64,000 nucleotides of DNA from Cyclaneusma minus (lineage: Eukaryota > Ascomycota > Leotiomycetes > Marthamycetales > Marthamycetaceae): the NCBI GenBank assembly GCA_037179335.1, contig JAKZHN010000027.1, forward strand, positions 372,001 through 436,000. Direction: 5' to 3'. The notes under the pieces were generated by a model. That model did not search any database, was not told the origin of the DNA, and saw nothing but the letters and a program-made list of their open reading frames with translations. Of this stretch, positions 10,940 through 23,127 are shown piece after piece. Position numbers and translations under genes: made by a program. Numbering within the stretch: position 1 is the first letter of the stretch; each line of letters starts with the position of its first letter.

Positions 10940-13900
10940 GTGATACCGGATATTACAAAGGAGCTGTATTCACGTATATGATAGTTGGTGACGTGCCGTC
11001 GTTCCTCGGCGAAGAACAAGATATTGTAAGAAAAGGCCTAGAGGTATCTGAGCCCGTAATGCAGAAGTGCCGTGTGTTAGCAGTGGAGTCGCTAGGTTGA
11101 TGAAGATCACGGCCAGATGTAGCACGGCAGGAACAACCCAGTGGTAAACAGAGACGGGCGGAGCAGTCTTATGTATAGGCTGGAGGGTGGCCAGAGTGGA
11201 GCATTCGTAGGGTGCGAGGAGTAGCTTGCTAGGGTCCTTTGAGACACAAAGCCAACGGGCCGCTGCACAGCTTGGATGACAGGGTATGAAAGAGGCTTGA
11301 CAAGGGCCTCGGAGTGTATTTGGAGGCTGGAGCCGGTGACCCAACGGCGGCAGTGTCAATCTTCTGGGCGAGGGCCGGCCACTGATCCGGACTAATACAC
11401 ACTAGTAGGTAGCCAGTACCGGCTTTGTTCCAGGCCAAACAGAGAGGCTGTGTGGTAGTTGGAGGGTCTAGTTTGGTGGAGCGGAGATGGCAGCAGGAGG
11501 GCGGCTTGAGGGAACGTGCAAGTAGTCTGTTGTTATTTCAGGCTGCAGAAATTTCCCAGGGCGCCACGGGCGTGATGGTATGTCCCAAGTTAGTCGGGAA
11601 GAGGACGTATTGGATTCCTTTGGTCAAGACGTGAAGGCCGCAGGACCAAAGAGGAAATTAGCAGGGGTTATGCCGTCCCAGGAATTCGGAAGCGGAGAGA
11701 CAGAGAGGGATTCATTGAAGAGAGCTCGTCGACAGAAGGCCAGTCTTATAAGAGCTGCTGAATTCTGCAAGGATATGGGCACGGGAATCGTGCGTGCATT
11801 TGCAGCAACAGGCATGCGTAGAGCATCCGCAGCCAGGGCCACTGAGCCGTAGGTGCCCTGGGGTAAGGGAAGGCCACGCTCCTGGGGTGGCATTTGAGGA
11901 TTGAGCGGCAAACAGGCAGTGGAGAACAATTAACAATAGCAGCTGGATGCAGCGACAGGGCACAGGGGGGCACCCCAGTCCTCGGATGCTACCTGGTGTC
12001 GATCAGAGCAGTAGCGCACACACCCCCCTAGCGACGAGCACTCGGCCTGGCTGGAGCATCAGAAGTGCTTGCATCTGGTAGTAGTATCGTTGCGCAAGGT
12101 CCGAGGTCAGAGGTTGTGGAAAGACTTAAGACTCTTAACGCTCTCTGCTGACATAATCTGCCGACGCCAGACCACGGCGAAAAGGAAAGGTGAGCTACCC
12201 ACGACATTGCGACTCGAACGACGAAAAATCAAAGCGGAACTGCACGACATGGACGCCAGAGCGCGGCTTGCTTCCGGATGCTTTGCCTCTGTCATCGCCA
12301 ACCTTCCCAAATGAGATGAAATGGCATGGACATCCAGGCCCCCTTTGCCTTTTGTTCGCATGAATTCTGACGTTGTGCTCAAGCTGTTCACTGACGCTTC
12401 TGCTGCGACCAACCCACCAGAAGCATGTTGTTGATTGACGTACACGACCAGAACTCTAAAGGAAATCCCGTCGGGCTGAGATGCATGACTGGAGTCTGGA
12501 CCATGGAATTGAACGAGAACGGTTGGCCCGCTGTCGCAGACACAACGATAATAATTGCCAGCAGCAGGAAAATAAGAGAACAGGAGGCAAGATGCAAGCA
12601 ATCTGAAAGCTCGCAGTACATTGGCAGTTGGAGGTCGCAGAGCCGATGGGCCAATTTAGTCCTGACAGCCTCCACTGCTTCTTCTCGGCGGCGAATGCGG
12701 ACATGATGGCACAGCAGTCTTTGATGGCTGACTTCTGGCTGAGAAAGCTTCGTCTTCATGAAGAGTTGTGCATACTCGGCCCCGCTCTCGTTACCTGTGG
12801 ATTTGATGAGCGGTACATATCGCGTTACCTGGATAACTTAAGGCTCTGGATCATCGAGTTCCCGCCGCTATGTATGCAGCAAGAATGACCGCTTTCCCTG
12901 ACGCGATGAAGTTTGACAAAAGTGCTCATACATACCGTTTTATTGAAAAGCGACAGGACTAAGGCAATGATGCCAGATGCATCAAGTCTAACGACGAAGA
13001 TAAGACGATGGGCACATGCTCATATTGAAAAGCGAGCGTGGGTTAAATGAACAACATTCTGATGGAAATGGCCCATTCTATCATATGCCAGCGGAAGCTC
13101 AGATTGACCATATTCAGATTCTATGGTATCTGTAATTGTCATGCTGCAACTTACGCGAGGAGTCAAAATGGATTGCAGACGTCTAGTATGATGCCACACC
13201 GTGGTAGCAGCTTCTGGTCAGTATAAACCGGGAACATAGACTTCCAGAGCTGTGAGAGTACATCACTACTGTGGTAGCCTTACCCGCCGGCCAACAGATC
13301 GCGATCGGAGATATTTGCATGAAGAAGCTGGGGCCCATCTGCCCGTACTTTATCTAGGTCGGAGCTAGATGTTGTCACTGTCATTGTGCCTGATCGGCGA
13401 ATTAATGCACGCACATCAGCTTGCCCACCTGAGCCACCTCGATCTCTTTGACTGTCAAGACTCTGCGATTAAATGTCCGTGACTCCAAGTCTCGAGTGCA
13501 AACTTGGTCAGTCAGCAGAGGTTCTCCGATTACTGGATTGGGAATCAGAGTTTCTCACGTGCTGCCTACATTGTTCAAGGAGAATGTGGGTACGGGGCGG
13601 TGGAGGCGGGTAGACCTTCTTCTTGTCCTGGGCAGCACATCCACAAGAGGAATCCGGCGTATGATGATCATCAAGAATAAGGATCCGGATGCCAATCCGC
13701 GGAAACTGAGCTATTCACCCGTGACAGACGCAAGGATGTGCATGTAAGGCAGGCAATGTTCGACCGGATCTGTGACGTCGCCACACTCTAGGCTCGCTCA
13801 GCTGCCAGAGGGCTGTGAAAGGCTCTTGACTTCCCCCTGGCTATACTGCGAGCCCTGTGGTTGGTCATTTGCGAGCTAGCGGGGCTTTGCGATGAAATGC

Positions 13901-16900
13901 CGCGGGTGTCAGTTCCATGATGTCTGGAGATGGAGCATGTTATCGTATCTGATGTGCTGGAGAACAGACTCGAGTCGTGAGATTGTGCCATCGTCGACAC
14001 AGCCACCGGAAGTGCTGTAAGTCAAGCGGCTAAGCCAGAGCAAGACAAGTCGCTGGAAATGGACCAGGATATAGCTGTCGTGACTGGTGAAGAGCTCAGA
14101 GCAACGATAAAGAGGGGTCCAAAAAGGAGAGAGCCTAGACCTTCGGTCTCGAGTTTGTCTCCACCACCCTGACCCCGGTCTCGTCTGCTCGGACAGCTTT
14201 CAAGCCTTGCATCCTTGTAACTTGATCTCACTCAACAGGGTCCTTCTCCAGATCCGTGGGCCAAGATCTCCAAGCCCCGGCCCGGTCAATGTTATTTGCT
14301 GATGTGGGCTCCCGGAGACTCGGGTCTTCTCGGCCATCGAAACAGGGAATGCAAGATGGGGGCCCAAACTCGACGCGGGCTTGGACTGTGTGCTGTCAGT
14401 GCCATGATACGGGGCGAGACAGAGGCTGTAGGTGATGCTCGGGAGAAAGACAGCTAGCTGTCAGAGAAAGAAAATGGTCGTGCGGGCGTCGTGCACAGAG
14501 GCTGTTCCAAAGGAGAATAAAGTGGCAGCCGATTAATAACGGCCTTTAAGGGCGATGGTGATGTGGTAGTACAGCAGAGACAGGGACCAGGGTGCCTGGA
14601 CGAGTTTCGACCGCTGAGGCGAGCCTCAGCTCTCGATGCTCGTGGCACGAGATGCTGTTTCATCGTCTCATGTACAAGTGCCTTTGATAGATGATAGCTC
14701 ACCCCAGGCACGCTCGGCCGTCATGATGCACAATTATCGCCCAGAGGCTTGCACTATGGCCGTTGACGCTGGCCAGTATCGCTGACTCAGACAGCCAGGC
14801 CGGATCGTCGCCGCGGTTCTGCATGATAGAGTGGTCAGTAAGGTAGTAAGTGAATCAGCGAGCTCGAGGCCTGTCGTGAACATACCGGATCACGCAAGTT
14901 GAAGCTGCTACAATTCCAAATTCCGAATACCTCGTCCGGTCTAGAACAACGGCACGTGAAGCTTGGTCCAGTGCGTGCCCCGATGACCTCTCCATATTCC
15001 AACTTCTATTTGGAGCTGTCGCAGGTGGTAGTGTACTAGTCCGCTCGCTTTCTCTCAAAACTCAAAATTCACTTTCTCCCACCTTTCAACAAACTTTTTC
15101 GCATGACAACTGTCAGCCACAACAGACCACTCACCCTGAGGTTTACCGCGACGGACTTCCAGCCATCATCTCTTTCTCCGCAGTGCATAAACCCCAGATG
15201 TCGATCAAACATAACTCTCTTGCCCATCACAATCACGGCCGAGGCTCACTGACGTGCTGGACATGCCACTTAAAGTTGCCGATGTTGCAAACATGGACTT
15301 TCGGACATTCAGGAATCTAGAGCTGCTTCTCCAAACTCTGCTCATGTTCACACGTTCCATTTTTGGCTCACAGAGACCAAGACAAAGTCACGAGTCTCTT
15401 GGCGCAAGTTGCTTCCTCCCATCCTTCACCATGATAGGAACGCTGTATCTCTAAGTTTGTTTTCTCCAAGATGCCACAGATTTTCTTCCCCTTGCATGGG
15501 CATGTCTTTCGCATGTACGGCCCTTCTTGGAAAACCATTGGCAAAAGTTGCTATGAGATACAGCCGTCAGATACCGCTGGAGAAATCAGGGATGAAGCTC
15601 TGAAGGCATTGCTGCCAGCTTGTCGCAGCCACTGACAATTGACAGCAGGTAGCTGCCAAGTGCGGCAACTGACAGCTTGTCACAGCTGCTGGCTTTCCCA
15701 TGTTGCTTTTGCCGCGGAATGCCATGTTGATTTTGGTTTTTGCGTTCCTGCGTCCAGGGTTTGCTGTGACATCTGTTGATAGTGGTCCTTGAAACAAGCG
15801 AGAAGGTAAATCAGTGATTGCCAAGGACATGGACTCATGCTGATGGAAGTCTATGAGGTGACAGCGCTACGCACGAGATTGCCACCAACAGAGAAGTAAA
15901 AAGTTCATGGCGTCACTCTGAAGGCAATTCACCGAGGAGCGAAGTCTCCTGTCCACTCACGTTTCAGATGGGAGATGGCACGAGGCTGAGGAACCGCGAC
16001 AGCCACCAGTTGGGTCGTATTTTCTCTCAGCGACTTGCTGCGGACATAAGAAGCTTCGGAACGGCATGAAGCATGATAAGGGTTTCCTTTTGCGTGGCAG
16101 CCTGTGCCTCCAAGTGACGTTTCTTGTGTGGTTGGAGATCAAGATTCCTTTCAACCGCCGAGTCGCATCTTCTAACCTGCACAAATTCATTATTGTTCGA
16201 GATTCAAACAAGCTGTAATGGTTTGTACTTACTTGATCAGCACTATTGCAAGCTGAAGTACAGGCTTCTGTTCACATCAGTCTTCGCAGATGCAGATGCA
16301 CGGAAGTGGAGTGCTGCGCGCAAAGATTGCAGCTGAATAGGGGCCGTGCTAACTGTCATGCAGGCTCGCAAGATTTTCTGGAAAGAGAGATCTCGTATGG
16401 GGCAGACGCGTGACACAGGGCGGACGTCAACAGGTCCCAAAGGGATCCGCACTGAAGATCTTACGAACGACAGCCAGCTCGTGCAGACTAAGTGTGTCGC
16501 CCTGCAACACGTCGCCAATCTTGCAGACGCTATGCCGCGTGCCGAAGAATTGATAGCCGCCATATGTATATTACTATGGGGAAACCGTCGCTGTCTCAAA
16601 TTACCTCGCCCCGGCCAACTCATCTTCTCCCCATGCAAGCCGCACGGCATGGCTGAAAGGGAAGTGTCTCCGCGTCCCACGATTGGTGGGAAGCTACCCG
16701 GCTGTGAGAGATCCGGAGATCTCACAGCCACCCAGATCGATAACCGCAGCCCTTTCTCGAGTCTCCATGTTGGTGGCCGGCGACAGGGCCCCCGGTGCGG
16801 GATCGACGACGGGATTCCACCCCCACACTTCGGTCGAGGAGCAAAGGCGACATTCGCAATTCACGCCCTTACGGATCATGGATGATGTCTCCCCGGTGTC

Positions 16901-18074
16901 AGTACCAAACTCAGGACGCTGGACTCGATACTGCAAGCAGGCTGCCACCATGCTCGTATGATGTAGGCCAGGTGCAGCAGTCTTCACACATCGCCATTGC
17001 CTTTTCTTTTTCCTCAGCCCCTCTTCCGGTGCAGTTTGTCGCCAGGGGTCTGCAGGCCTCGATCTCAAACGGCAGATCTTGGCCGTGCGCTGTCAAAAAG
17101 TAACTTGGTGACTTGGTGGTGGAAGCGCACGGTCGCTTCGAGAAACATTCGGTGCCTTTGCGGTGGATTCGGTGTTTGAATGGAGTAACGGCAGCGAGAT
17201 GGAAGGATGGCGGTGGTGAAATGAGAGGAGAGGGAGAAGTCGCGCCACACCTGTGCAAGCTCAACTCAGCCGAGTGTAGTATGTACAAGTATAGACAGCT
17301 TGTGTTCCAGGGGTGATCGCCATATGATGTGCAAGTATTATTGCGAGCAAAATCCAGCTGGCCATATCCTGTCCGCAATATCTGCTGACTGCAATCGGCT
17401 TTAGCATAGGATAGGTAGTCGAGCAAGCCGTTGTTCTAGGTATTCTGCATACAGTCAGTCATGCATGTGTGTACGGAAAAGGCGGGACCCTGGAAAGCCC
17501 CCACTCCTACCCCACGGCAACGGCTTGGTGTTCTAGATTGCAATCAAAGTCGAGTTTCAAGTCGCTCCATCCAGCTCGTGTCGGACACAGCAAGCCCTCG
17601 AGCACCACTCACCAGCAATGTCACACAAAGCAAAACTTCACCGTCGCCAAGGCTCAAGCCTCCTGGCGCCCCCCACAAAGCCTAACGACCCACCCGCGAC
17701 CCGGCGATCAGCAGACGCACAGACAAGACTCTTCACGCCGACACCGGCACCATGCCGCATCGGGCTGCCTGACAGCTGTCACAGCTGCGCTGCCGGCACG
17801 CCACCGCCAGACTTGCAAGAGACGGGGGGGTTGGAGCCGACGAAAAAGCAACGGCGACGTGTTGCTAACATGTCTTGGCCCTGTCGACTCGCAAGCTTCC
17901 CCCAAAAGCGACGGATTGCTAACCCTGGACCGTCAAAGTCGAAGCTCAAGCGATCCTGACATGTATTGGATTTGGATTTCAGATGCTTAAACTATGGGCA
18001 GTTCATATGCCCCTATGTAGTCCTAGCACCATGATCACCCGCTCGGCTCCGCAACGACCTTATTTATTTTCCGA
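10940..18074. other. Long gene-poor region upstream of the homeobox gene
   Basis: About 7 kb with no supportable protein gene. Frames reach 180 codons (plus 16346-16885; minus 12107-12601 and 16911-17426) but overlap one another on both strands and show no domain, signal peptide or coherent splice set. The composition is near 50 percent GC and not visibly repetitive. It may hold the promoter, a long 5' leader or non-coding transcripts of the homeobox gene; only transcript data could show this. Confidence 0.5.
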
Positions 18075-18255
18075 ATGAAGTACCTCAGTCTGCCTGGTCC
18101 TGGCCCTTACCACATCTCTTATACCTTTTTTATTGGCAGGGAACGGCTGCGGGGGCTTCAACACGGCTTGCTGTGACACGGGTGGTCGAAAGGCTTGTAT
18201 TAGGGCTGGTGTCAAGCCGACGGATACTCTGACCGCGATTCCGAGGTGTGGGTGA
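18075..18255 (+). pseudogene. Small cysteine-rich secreted-type protein, frame-broken or unresolved exon
   Basis: From about 18097 to TGA 18253-18255 one frame reads as a hydrophobic stretch (VLALTTSLIPFLLAG) followed by a compact cysteine-rich segment (NGCGGFNTACCDTGG, KAC, then IPRCG before the stop). That is the build of a small secreted fungal protein: signal-peptide core and five cysteines in about 40 residues. The only nearby ATG (18075) is one base out of frame with it, and a TGA overlaps that ATG. So either one base has been gained between 18075 and 18097, or a splice model was missed: an intron 18097-18139 can be drawn but would remove the hydrophobic stretch. A GTGAGT at the stop could also mark a further donor. 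Function unknown. Confidence 0.4.
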
Positions 18256-20987
18256 GTTTTGATATACCTGAGCTTGCAAGTTATCCTACTTGCTGTCAGC
18301 AGAGAACATGTGCTCCAAAATCCGACAGTCACCGGTAGCAACTAGTCACTGCTACAATGATACCACTTCTCACCGCCGATAGCCACACTTTTAGAGTTTG
18401 TGTGGCATCCCACCGGTGCTCCCAAGTGTCAATCTGGCAAGCTTTGGACCCTTCTTTACCCCTCTTCCCGGCGGTGACAGGAACCAGAACATCATACATG
18501 TAGCTCCAACACACTTCATGTACTCTCTGACGCTGACAAGGCCGGAATCCTATTATCCCGTCATATCTTGAATCAGAATCTAGAGGTAGCGCCACAAATC
18601 CGCTGTCGGCGTGGCTTTCTCTTCTACCAGTCATCGAGCCATCTTGCCTTATGCTTGTGACCCCTAGCAATAGTTCATGTTATCCTACTACAGCTTGATT
18701 TCTTGCAAATTCCCCACTTGTGCTGCATGGCTCCGAGCCTTGTTGAGAAAGAACCACACCCAACCTACGAGGGAGCCTCAGGGCCCTCAGACCAGTGTCG
18801 TGGCCATCCATCGGCCCCTCTTTGCAGAGCAGATATGCAAACTGGGACCAAGCAAGGGTCCCAGAGTCCTCGCTGCTAGTAATCTATTCCCCAACTCGGC
18901 CTGCTTCCGGGAAGGCCTCTCTCGCCGACCATTGTTTTCGGCACCATGGATCCCTGACCGCAGAATAGATGAAGAGAACAGATCCTGATGGCTTGAAAGT
19001 TAGACAATCCATGTCTACCGAAAAGCTCGTTGGGTGCCGTCATCGTGATCTTGCATCTATCAGCGGCAGTATCTGATATAGAGGTCCTGAACGAGATCTT
19101 GTCTGCCATGCCTCAAGTCCTGTGGGTTGCAGAAGAGAGTTTCTTGCAGACAGTCTTGGAAAAGAGACCATAAAGGGACTCAATTTGAATATTGATACTC
19201 CGATAATCGATATGGCTATAGGTACTCGATTGGTGTTGCTCAGTGCAGTGGCTTTCACTGTCTGTCAGCTCTCCTGTGACCTGGAAAGGGTCTCTATTGA
19301 AAAGTCACTGTCTTCAAACAAGGCTGAACAAGACGAACAAGTTAGGGGCGAAGTCAGTGATTTTCCTGTGCAACATCGACTTTCATCCTTCTCCATATAG
19401 TTCGGCCCATTCTCAATTCTCAATCTCTCCGCTCCTTCCGACATTCTCGTGAAGCTAGGATCTTGCAATATTCTCATGCGTCTACATAGATTGCCAACTG
19501 TTGTTCGCCATTCGCACCCCCTAGTCGCAAGTGCGTCGCATCCTTACCCTCTCGCCAATCTTTTCAAATCTCGTCATATCCGGTCCGATCGATCCCCGAT
19601 ATCTCAGATCAGAATCTTCAACCCCGGTTGATTGAAAAGCCCTGAGTTTCTGCACTTGCAGGGTCCTTGAACAAGGTCAACTTGAAAGGGCGGAGAATAC
19701 AACACTGCGGTGCAGAAGATTCTGAGAGGAGTTTTCGTATCACCATTGGCGAGCGGGTAGGCCGGCGGCAAGCGCTGCCATGGTGGTTTACTTGAAGCAG
19801 TTGGGTTGTTCAGCCTGTGCTTTGGCGATTTGGAAGGATTGTCTGGGACGAGCATCGTCTGTGCCTGCATTGCATGATGTTGCAGCATCCTCACTTCGAG
19901 CATCGTCTTCGACGCCGTTCGGCTGGCTCTTGACGATCGGTACGGAACATCATACTTATTCCAGATTATACAGGTCTATATGTAAGTCATTTTCTCACGG
20001 TACCAACAGTTCTGCAGCGTCGTTATCTGTCTTGCGGGCGAGTGGGTGTGAGTCTGTCAAGTCTATCTGAGACTTTCGACACGCTCATGGCAGTTCTCTA
20101 GCGTACTCAGTAGGCGAAATCAACACCGTTTGGGCATCGGGGCCGACCCAGTTGCCGATGGCTGGACTTTCTCGCCTTGAATGATGATATGCAATATGAG
20201 GGGCCAGATATGATGTGCTGTCATGGTCAAGGGATCTCCGAAGACGATAATGCTGTACACCGGCCCCGCCTCCGACATCGACGCCGCGCGGGTACGTACC
20301 CCTAATCCCAGAAAATTCCGTACGATCCTGTCAGCGTCATACATGTACATACCGAACCTCCCACCTCCCCTCCGGAACGATCTCGCAGCATCTATTCAAA
20401 TTTGTCATTCTCTCCCTGTCCATGTCTGCATCATCAATAAGGTATGCCTAATGCTCCTGCATCTCCATCTCAGAAGAAACGGATCAGATGAAGAAAAGGC
20501 ATCATGTCGTGACTCTCTTCTAACACCCAAAGATATATATCCCGAACAGAAGATCAGACGAAATGGCACCGCAGAATGCACAGCCTGCTGCCCTGCAGAC
20601 TCACGTAACAAGACTCGGGAATGAACGGAGGGCTGGAGGGCTACGTGCTTGTCAGGCATGCAGATAGCCGTTCTCCGAGGCAGCGGCTTTGGAATCTTTC
20701 TCTCCGCGTCGCTCGGGGAACTGGGGATATAGCTTACCTGATGGGTAGTAAGCCCTATGAATCGGCTAACTGCTGGTAGTATGCCGTGTGCCTGATGTAG
20801 CCACAGGCTACGGATATGGGAGAGGAGGTGTTCCTGGTTGCGCTGTTGCCTGCTGCCTTGGGATGATGCATTGTAGACATTCCTTCCGATGCTGAGGCGG
20901 ATGCAAGGCGCGATGTACTGAACCCGTAAGAGCACGCCTCATAGCTCCATCCCGATATCCCCGAGCCGCAGGCCTGCAAAAATCACT
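18256..20987. other. Gene-poor region continued
   Basis: No supportable gene. The longest frame is minus 20405-20935 (176 codons) with no recognisable domain. Minus 20755-20979 reads somewhat protein-like and abuts the next feature, so it could be a downstream exon of it, but no convincing intron joins them. Confidence 0.4.
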
Positions 20988-21563
20988 TTACCCATCCTCT
21001 CCGTAATCCGTCGCAGTAACTTCCCCAGCATCCCAAAAGCGCAGTCCGTAACAGCATAGGTAGTTACACCAGCGGCTTTGTCTCGTTGACTCGTTCTGCG
21101 TCACGTCCCTTGCGGTAATTCTCGGCAATAAAGCCCGATTCAATGAGTCCTGTCCCTCCGTCGCGATTCTACCCGCATTCTTTCTCGAATCCTGTGCATC
21201 CGTTCGCGGTTCTACCCGCTTTTCTTGTTCAAGCCTCGAGTCCTGTGCGACAGCCGATGGGCGGACAGGCTTGTTTATCTGGCGGGAGGAGGGGTGCGGG
21301 ATGATGTGGCTAGGCGCTTGTGGATATGCGGGGAGCCGTCGGCTGGGGGCGGGGGACAGGGACCAGGTGTTCGATGAAGGGCGGGATGAGAGACGTCGGA
21401 CTTGGGACTTTTGGGGAGTTGAGGATGTGAGGTGAGAGGAGAGCTGGCTGGTGGTTGTTGTGTTGTTGGTTGATGTTGCGTAGGTATGAGAGATGGCTGT
21501 CTGGGCGAGAGGATGTTGGGGGGTTCTAGGAGAGGAGTGAGCAGAGGCTGTGATCTGGGGCAA
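20988..21563 (-). CDS. Hypothetical Ser/Thr/Pro-rich protein, 191 aa
   Basis: One open frame runs from ATG 21563 to a TAA at 20988. The first ~100 residues are low-complexity Ser/Thr/Pro/Gln. The middle has two related pieces (SAVAQDSRLEQEKRVEPR and DAQDSRKNAGR) suggesting a short internal repeat, and the end has a Cys/Trp patch (RWCNYLCCYGLRFWDAGE). I do not recognise it. Low-complexity text of this kind can be a shadow of GC-skewed DNA, so its status as a gene is doubtful. It is isolated in the gene-poor region. Confidence 0.25.
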   Translation of the reverse strand: MPQITASAHSSPRTPQHPLAQTAISHTYATSTNNTTTTSQLSSHLTSSTPQKSQVRRLSSRPSSNTWSLSPAPSRRLPAYPQAPSHIIPHPSSRQINKPVRPSAVAQDSRLEQEKRVEPRTDAQDSRKNAGRIATEGQDSLNRALLPRITARDVTQNESTRQSRWCNYLCCYGLRFWDAGEVTATDYGEDG

Positions 21564-21651
21564 TGTGAGATGTGCAAGGGATATGATGCGTACGGAGAGT
21601 AAATTATGCCAGCTGAGATGGGGAAGTCAGCGATGCATGAGCGTCTTATGT

Positions 21652-21900
21652 TTAGGGGAGATCTTGTTCGAGGTTGGTTATTATGATGTTGCTGTTGCGG
21701 CTTGGATAGCTGAGGATGTCAGTGGAGGCAATGAAGGTGGAATGAGCCAGAATGATGTCGAAGAGATCGAGATCAAATACCTCGGGAGTAGTGGATTTAA
21801 AGGCCTTTAAATACTCTTCTGTAATCTGTAGTTCTAGTTGCCACGCAGCCAAGTCAAAAAGAATCATCATGCGAGATAGTGAAGAAAGAGAATACGATTG
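21652..21900 (-). pseudogene. Fragment related to the 6.6-7.0 kb hypothetical gene
   Basis: The minus-strand frame reads SSLSRMMILFDLAAWQLELQ, then ITEEYLKAF, and stops at 21652; a TGA lies shortly upstream. It resembles VMLSFVIACDMAAWQLHLELEDD of the ORF at 6616-7035 without gaps. Only about 70 codons survive, so a truncated copy is the likeliest reading. The function of the family is unknown. Confidence 0.3.
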
Positions 21901-22113
21901 AGACTGTCAATCATCAAGGTACAAAGATCTGAAGTCAAGAGTAAGCAGTGTTTCGATGTTTCCTAGCGTTCCTGGATCAGTGTGTACCAGCTTCCAGCCA
22001 GAAACTCATTCACAATCTATCAACGGATCGTGAACAGCTGACTGCCGTTGGTCTACGACAAAATAGTATGCCCACTCCTCCCACACGATCCTAGGGAGAC
22101 TGTACTAAATCCT

Positions 22114-22362
22114 TCATCCCTCCATCATCATACCCTCACCATCATCAATCCCGTCAATTCCCACATCAAAGTCACCGTCCAGCTCATTCATGCCACCGTC
22201 CCCACCCTCATCCCCGTCGTTTTGCAACTTCAAAGCACCAGTTACTTCACCAAGCTCCTCCACACTCATAGTCGCAAGATCCTTCATAACATCCTCGAGA
22301 GCCGGCACCAGTTCCATCTCACCGGGATCGGCGCAGGGAACAATGTTGCGGATTCTGTTACC
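22114..22362 (-). pseudogene. Decayed paralogue fragment of the 23.1-24.0 kb gene
   Basis: The minus-strand frame reads NRIRNIVPCADPGE, then LEDVMKDLATMSVEELGE. This lines up without gaps with NQIKHFTVRAQPKD and REDVIEDLRNMDLGLSEE near the C-terminus of the neighbouring gene. It continues as an Asp/Gly/Met-rich tail to a TAG at 22114. A TGA lies directly upstream (22363-22365), and the expected N-terminal two thirds are not found in 22366-23040, which is AT-rich and has eroded minisatellite words. It is best read as a tandem duplicate that has lost most of its sequence. Confidence 0.55.
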
Positions 22363-22599
22363 TCACCCCCTCAACCCAAGTTTACCTTCACGACTCAAGA
22401 TAATTTTCTGGATATAACCTCGCTTTTTTGACATAACTCTACCTTCTCAACTGAGCGTGACTTTCTTGATTCAAGGTCAACCTCTGGAACCTTGCCTCGA
22501 TAAGCTACAGGGGGACCGAAACTCGAAAGAAGTTTGAACCCCTCGCTGGCTTAACTCTTGAGAGTGAGATCAGGATATGGCAGTGGTAACAACTAATCA

Positions 22600-22700
22600 T
22601 TTTGTTTGTTTTCACTTGCTTGAACTATTTCTAAGTATTTGGAATGTTCTAATCATCTCTTTTCATTTAGGATACTCTTAATCGTTCGGGAGATTCTTAA
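22600..22700. repeat. Eroded minisatellite words like those at 1.0 and 4.6 kb
   Basis: Words such as TATTTGGAATGTTCTAATCA and CATTTAGGATACTCTTAATC repeat the CACTTGGAATATTCNNAAT theme of the copies near 1.0 and 4.6-5.2 kb at lower similarity. There is no conserved 3' block here. Confidence 0.4.
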
Positions 22701-23127
22701 TTGTTGGCAATAAACATTTAATAAACTTACCGACGGCAGCTTGTAAATATGAAAAGATGAGGAAATATGAAAGTGTGACTTGATGATATCCGAACAATAC
22801 TAATAGGTTCTAACAAACGTATCTACCTGGGTTAATAACCCAAGCAATATTATTGCCTTTACTCTTTAAACTTCCCTGCAAGTTATAGTCTTGAGAATTG
22901 AGATAACAAGTTCACATTGACATGATTTAGTTCATTTGGAGTTACCGTTAGAAGGTGGTTTAAAAATCATTGCAAACGACTCTCAGGCACTCATTCCCCC
23001 TGACCCCCTATTCTCTCAAGCAAGCCTTTCCCACCCCCAACTGTCTAGAAGCGAGCCCTCTTACGACGCGGCTCCTCAGCCTCATCATCATCTCTGTCAT
23101 CTCCACTATCTTCCTCAGAATCATGAT

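Noticed and set aside
12107..12601. 164-codon minus-strand frame in the gene desert
   Set aside because: It is overlapped by other frames of similar length on both strands, and nothing distinguishes it as coding.
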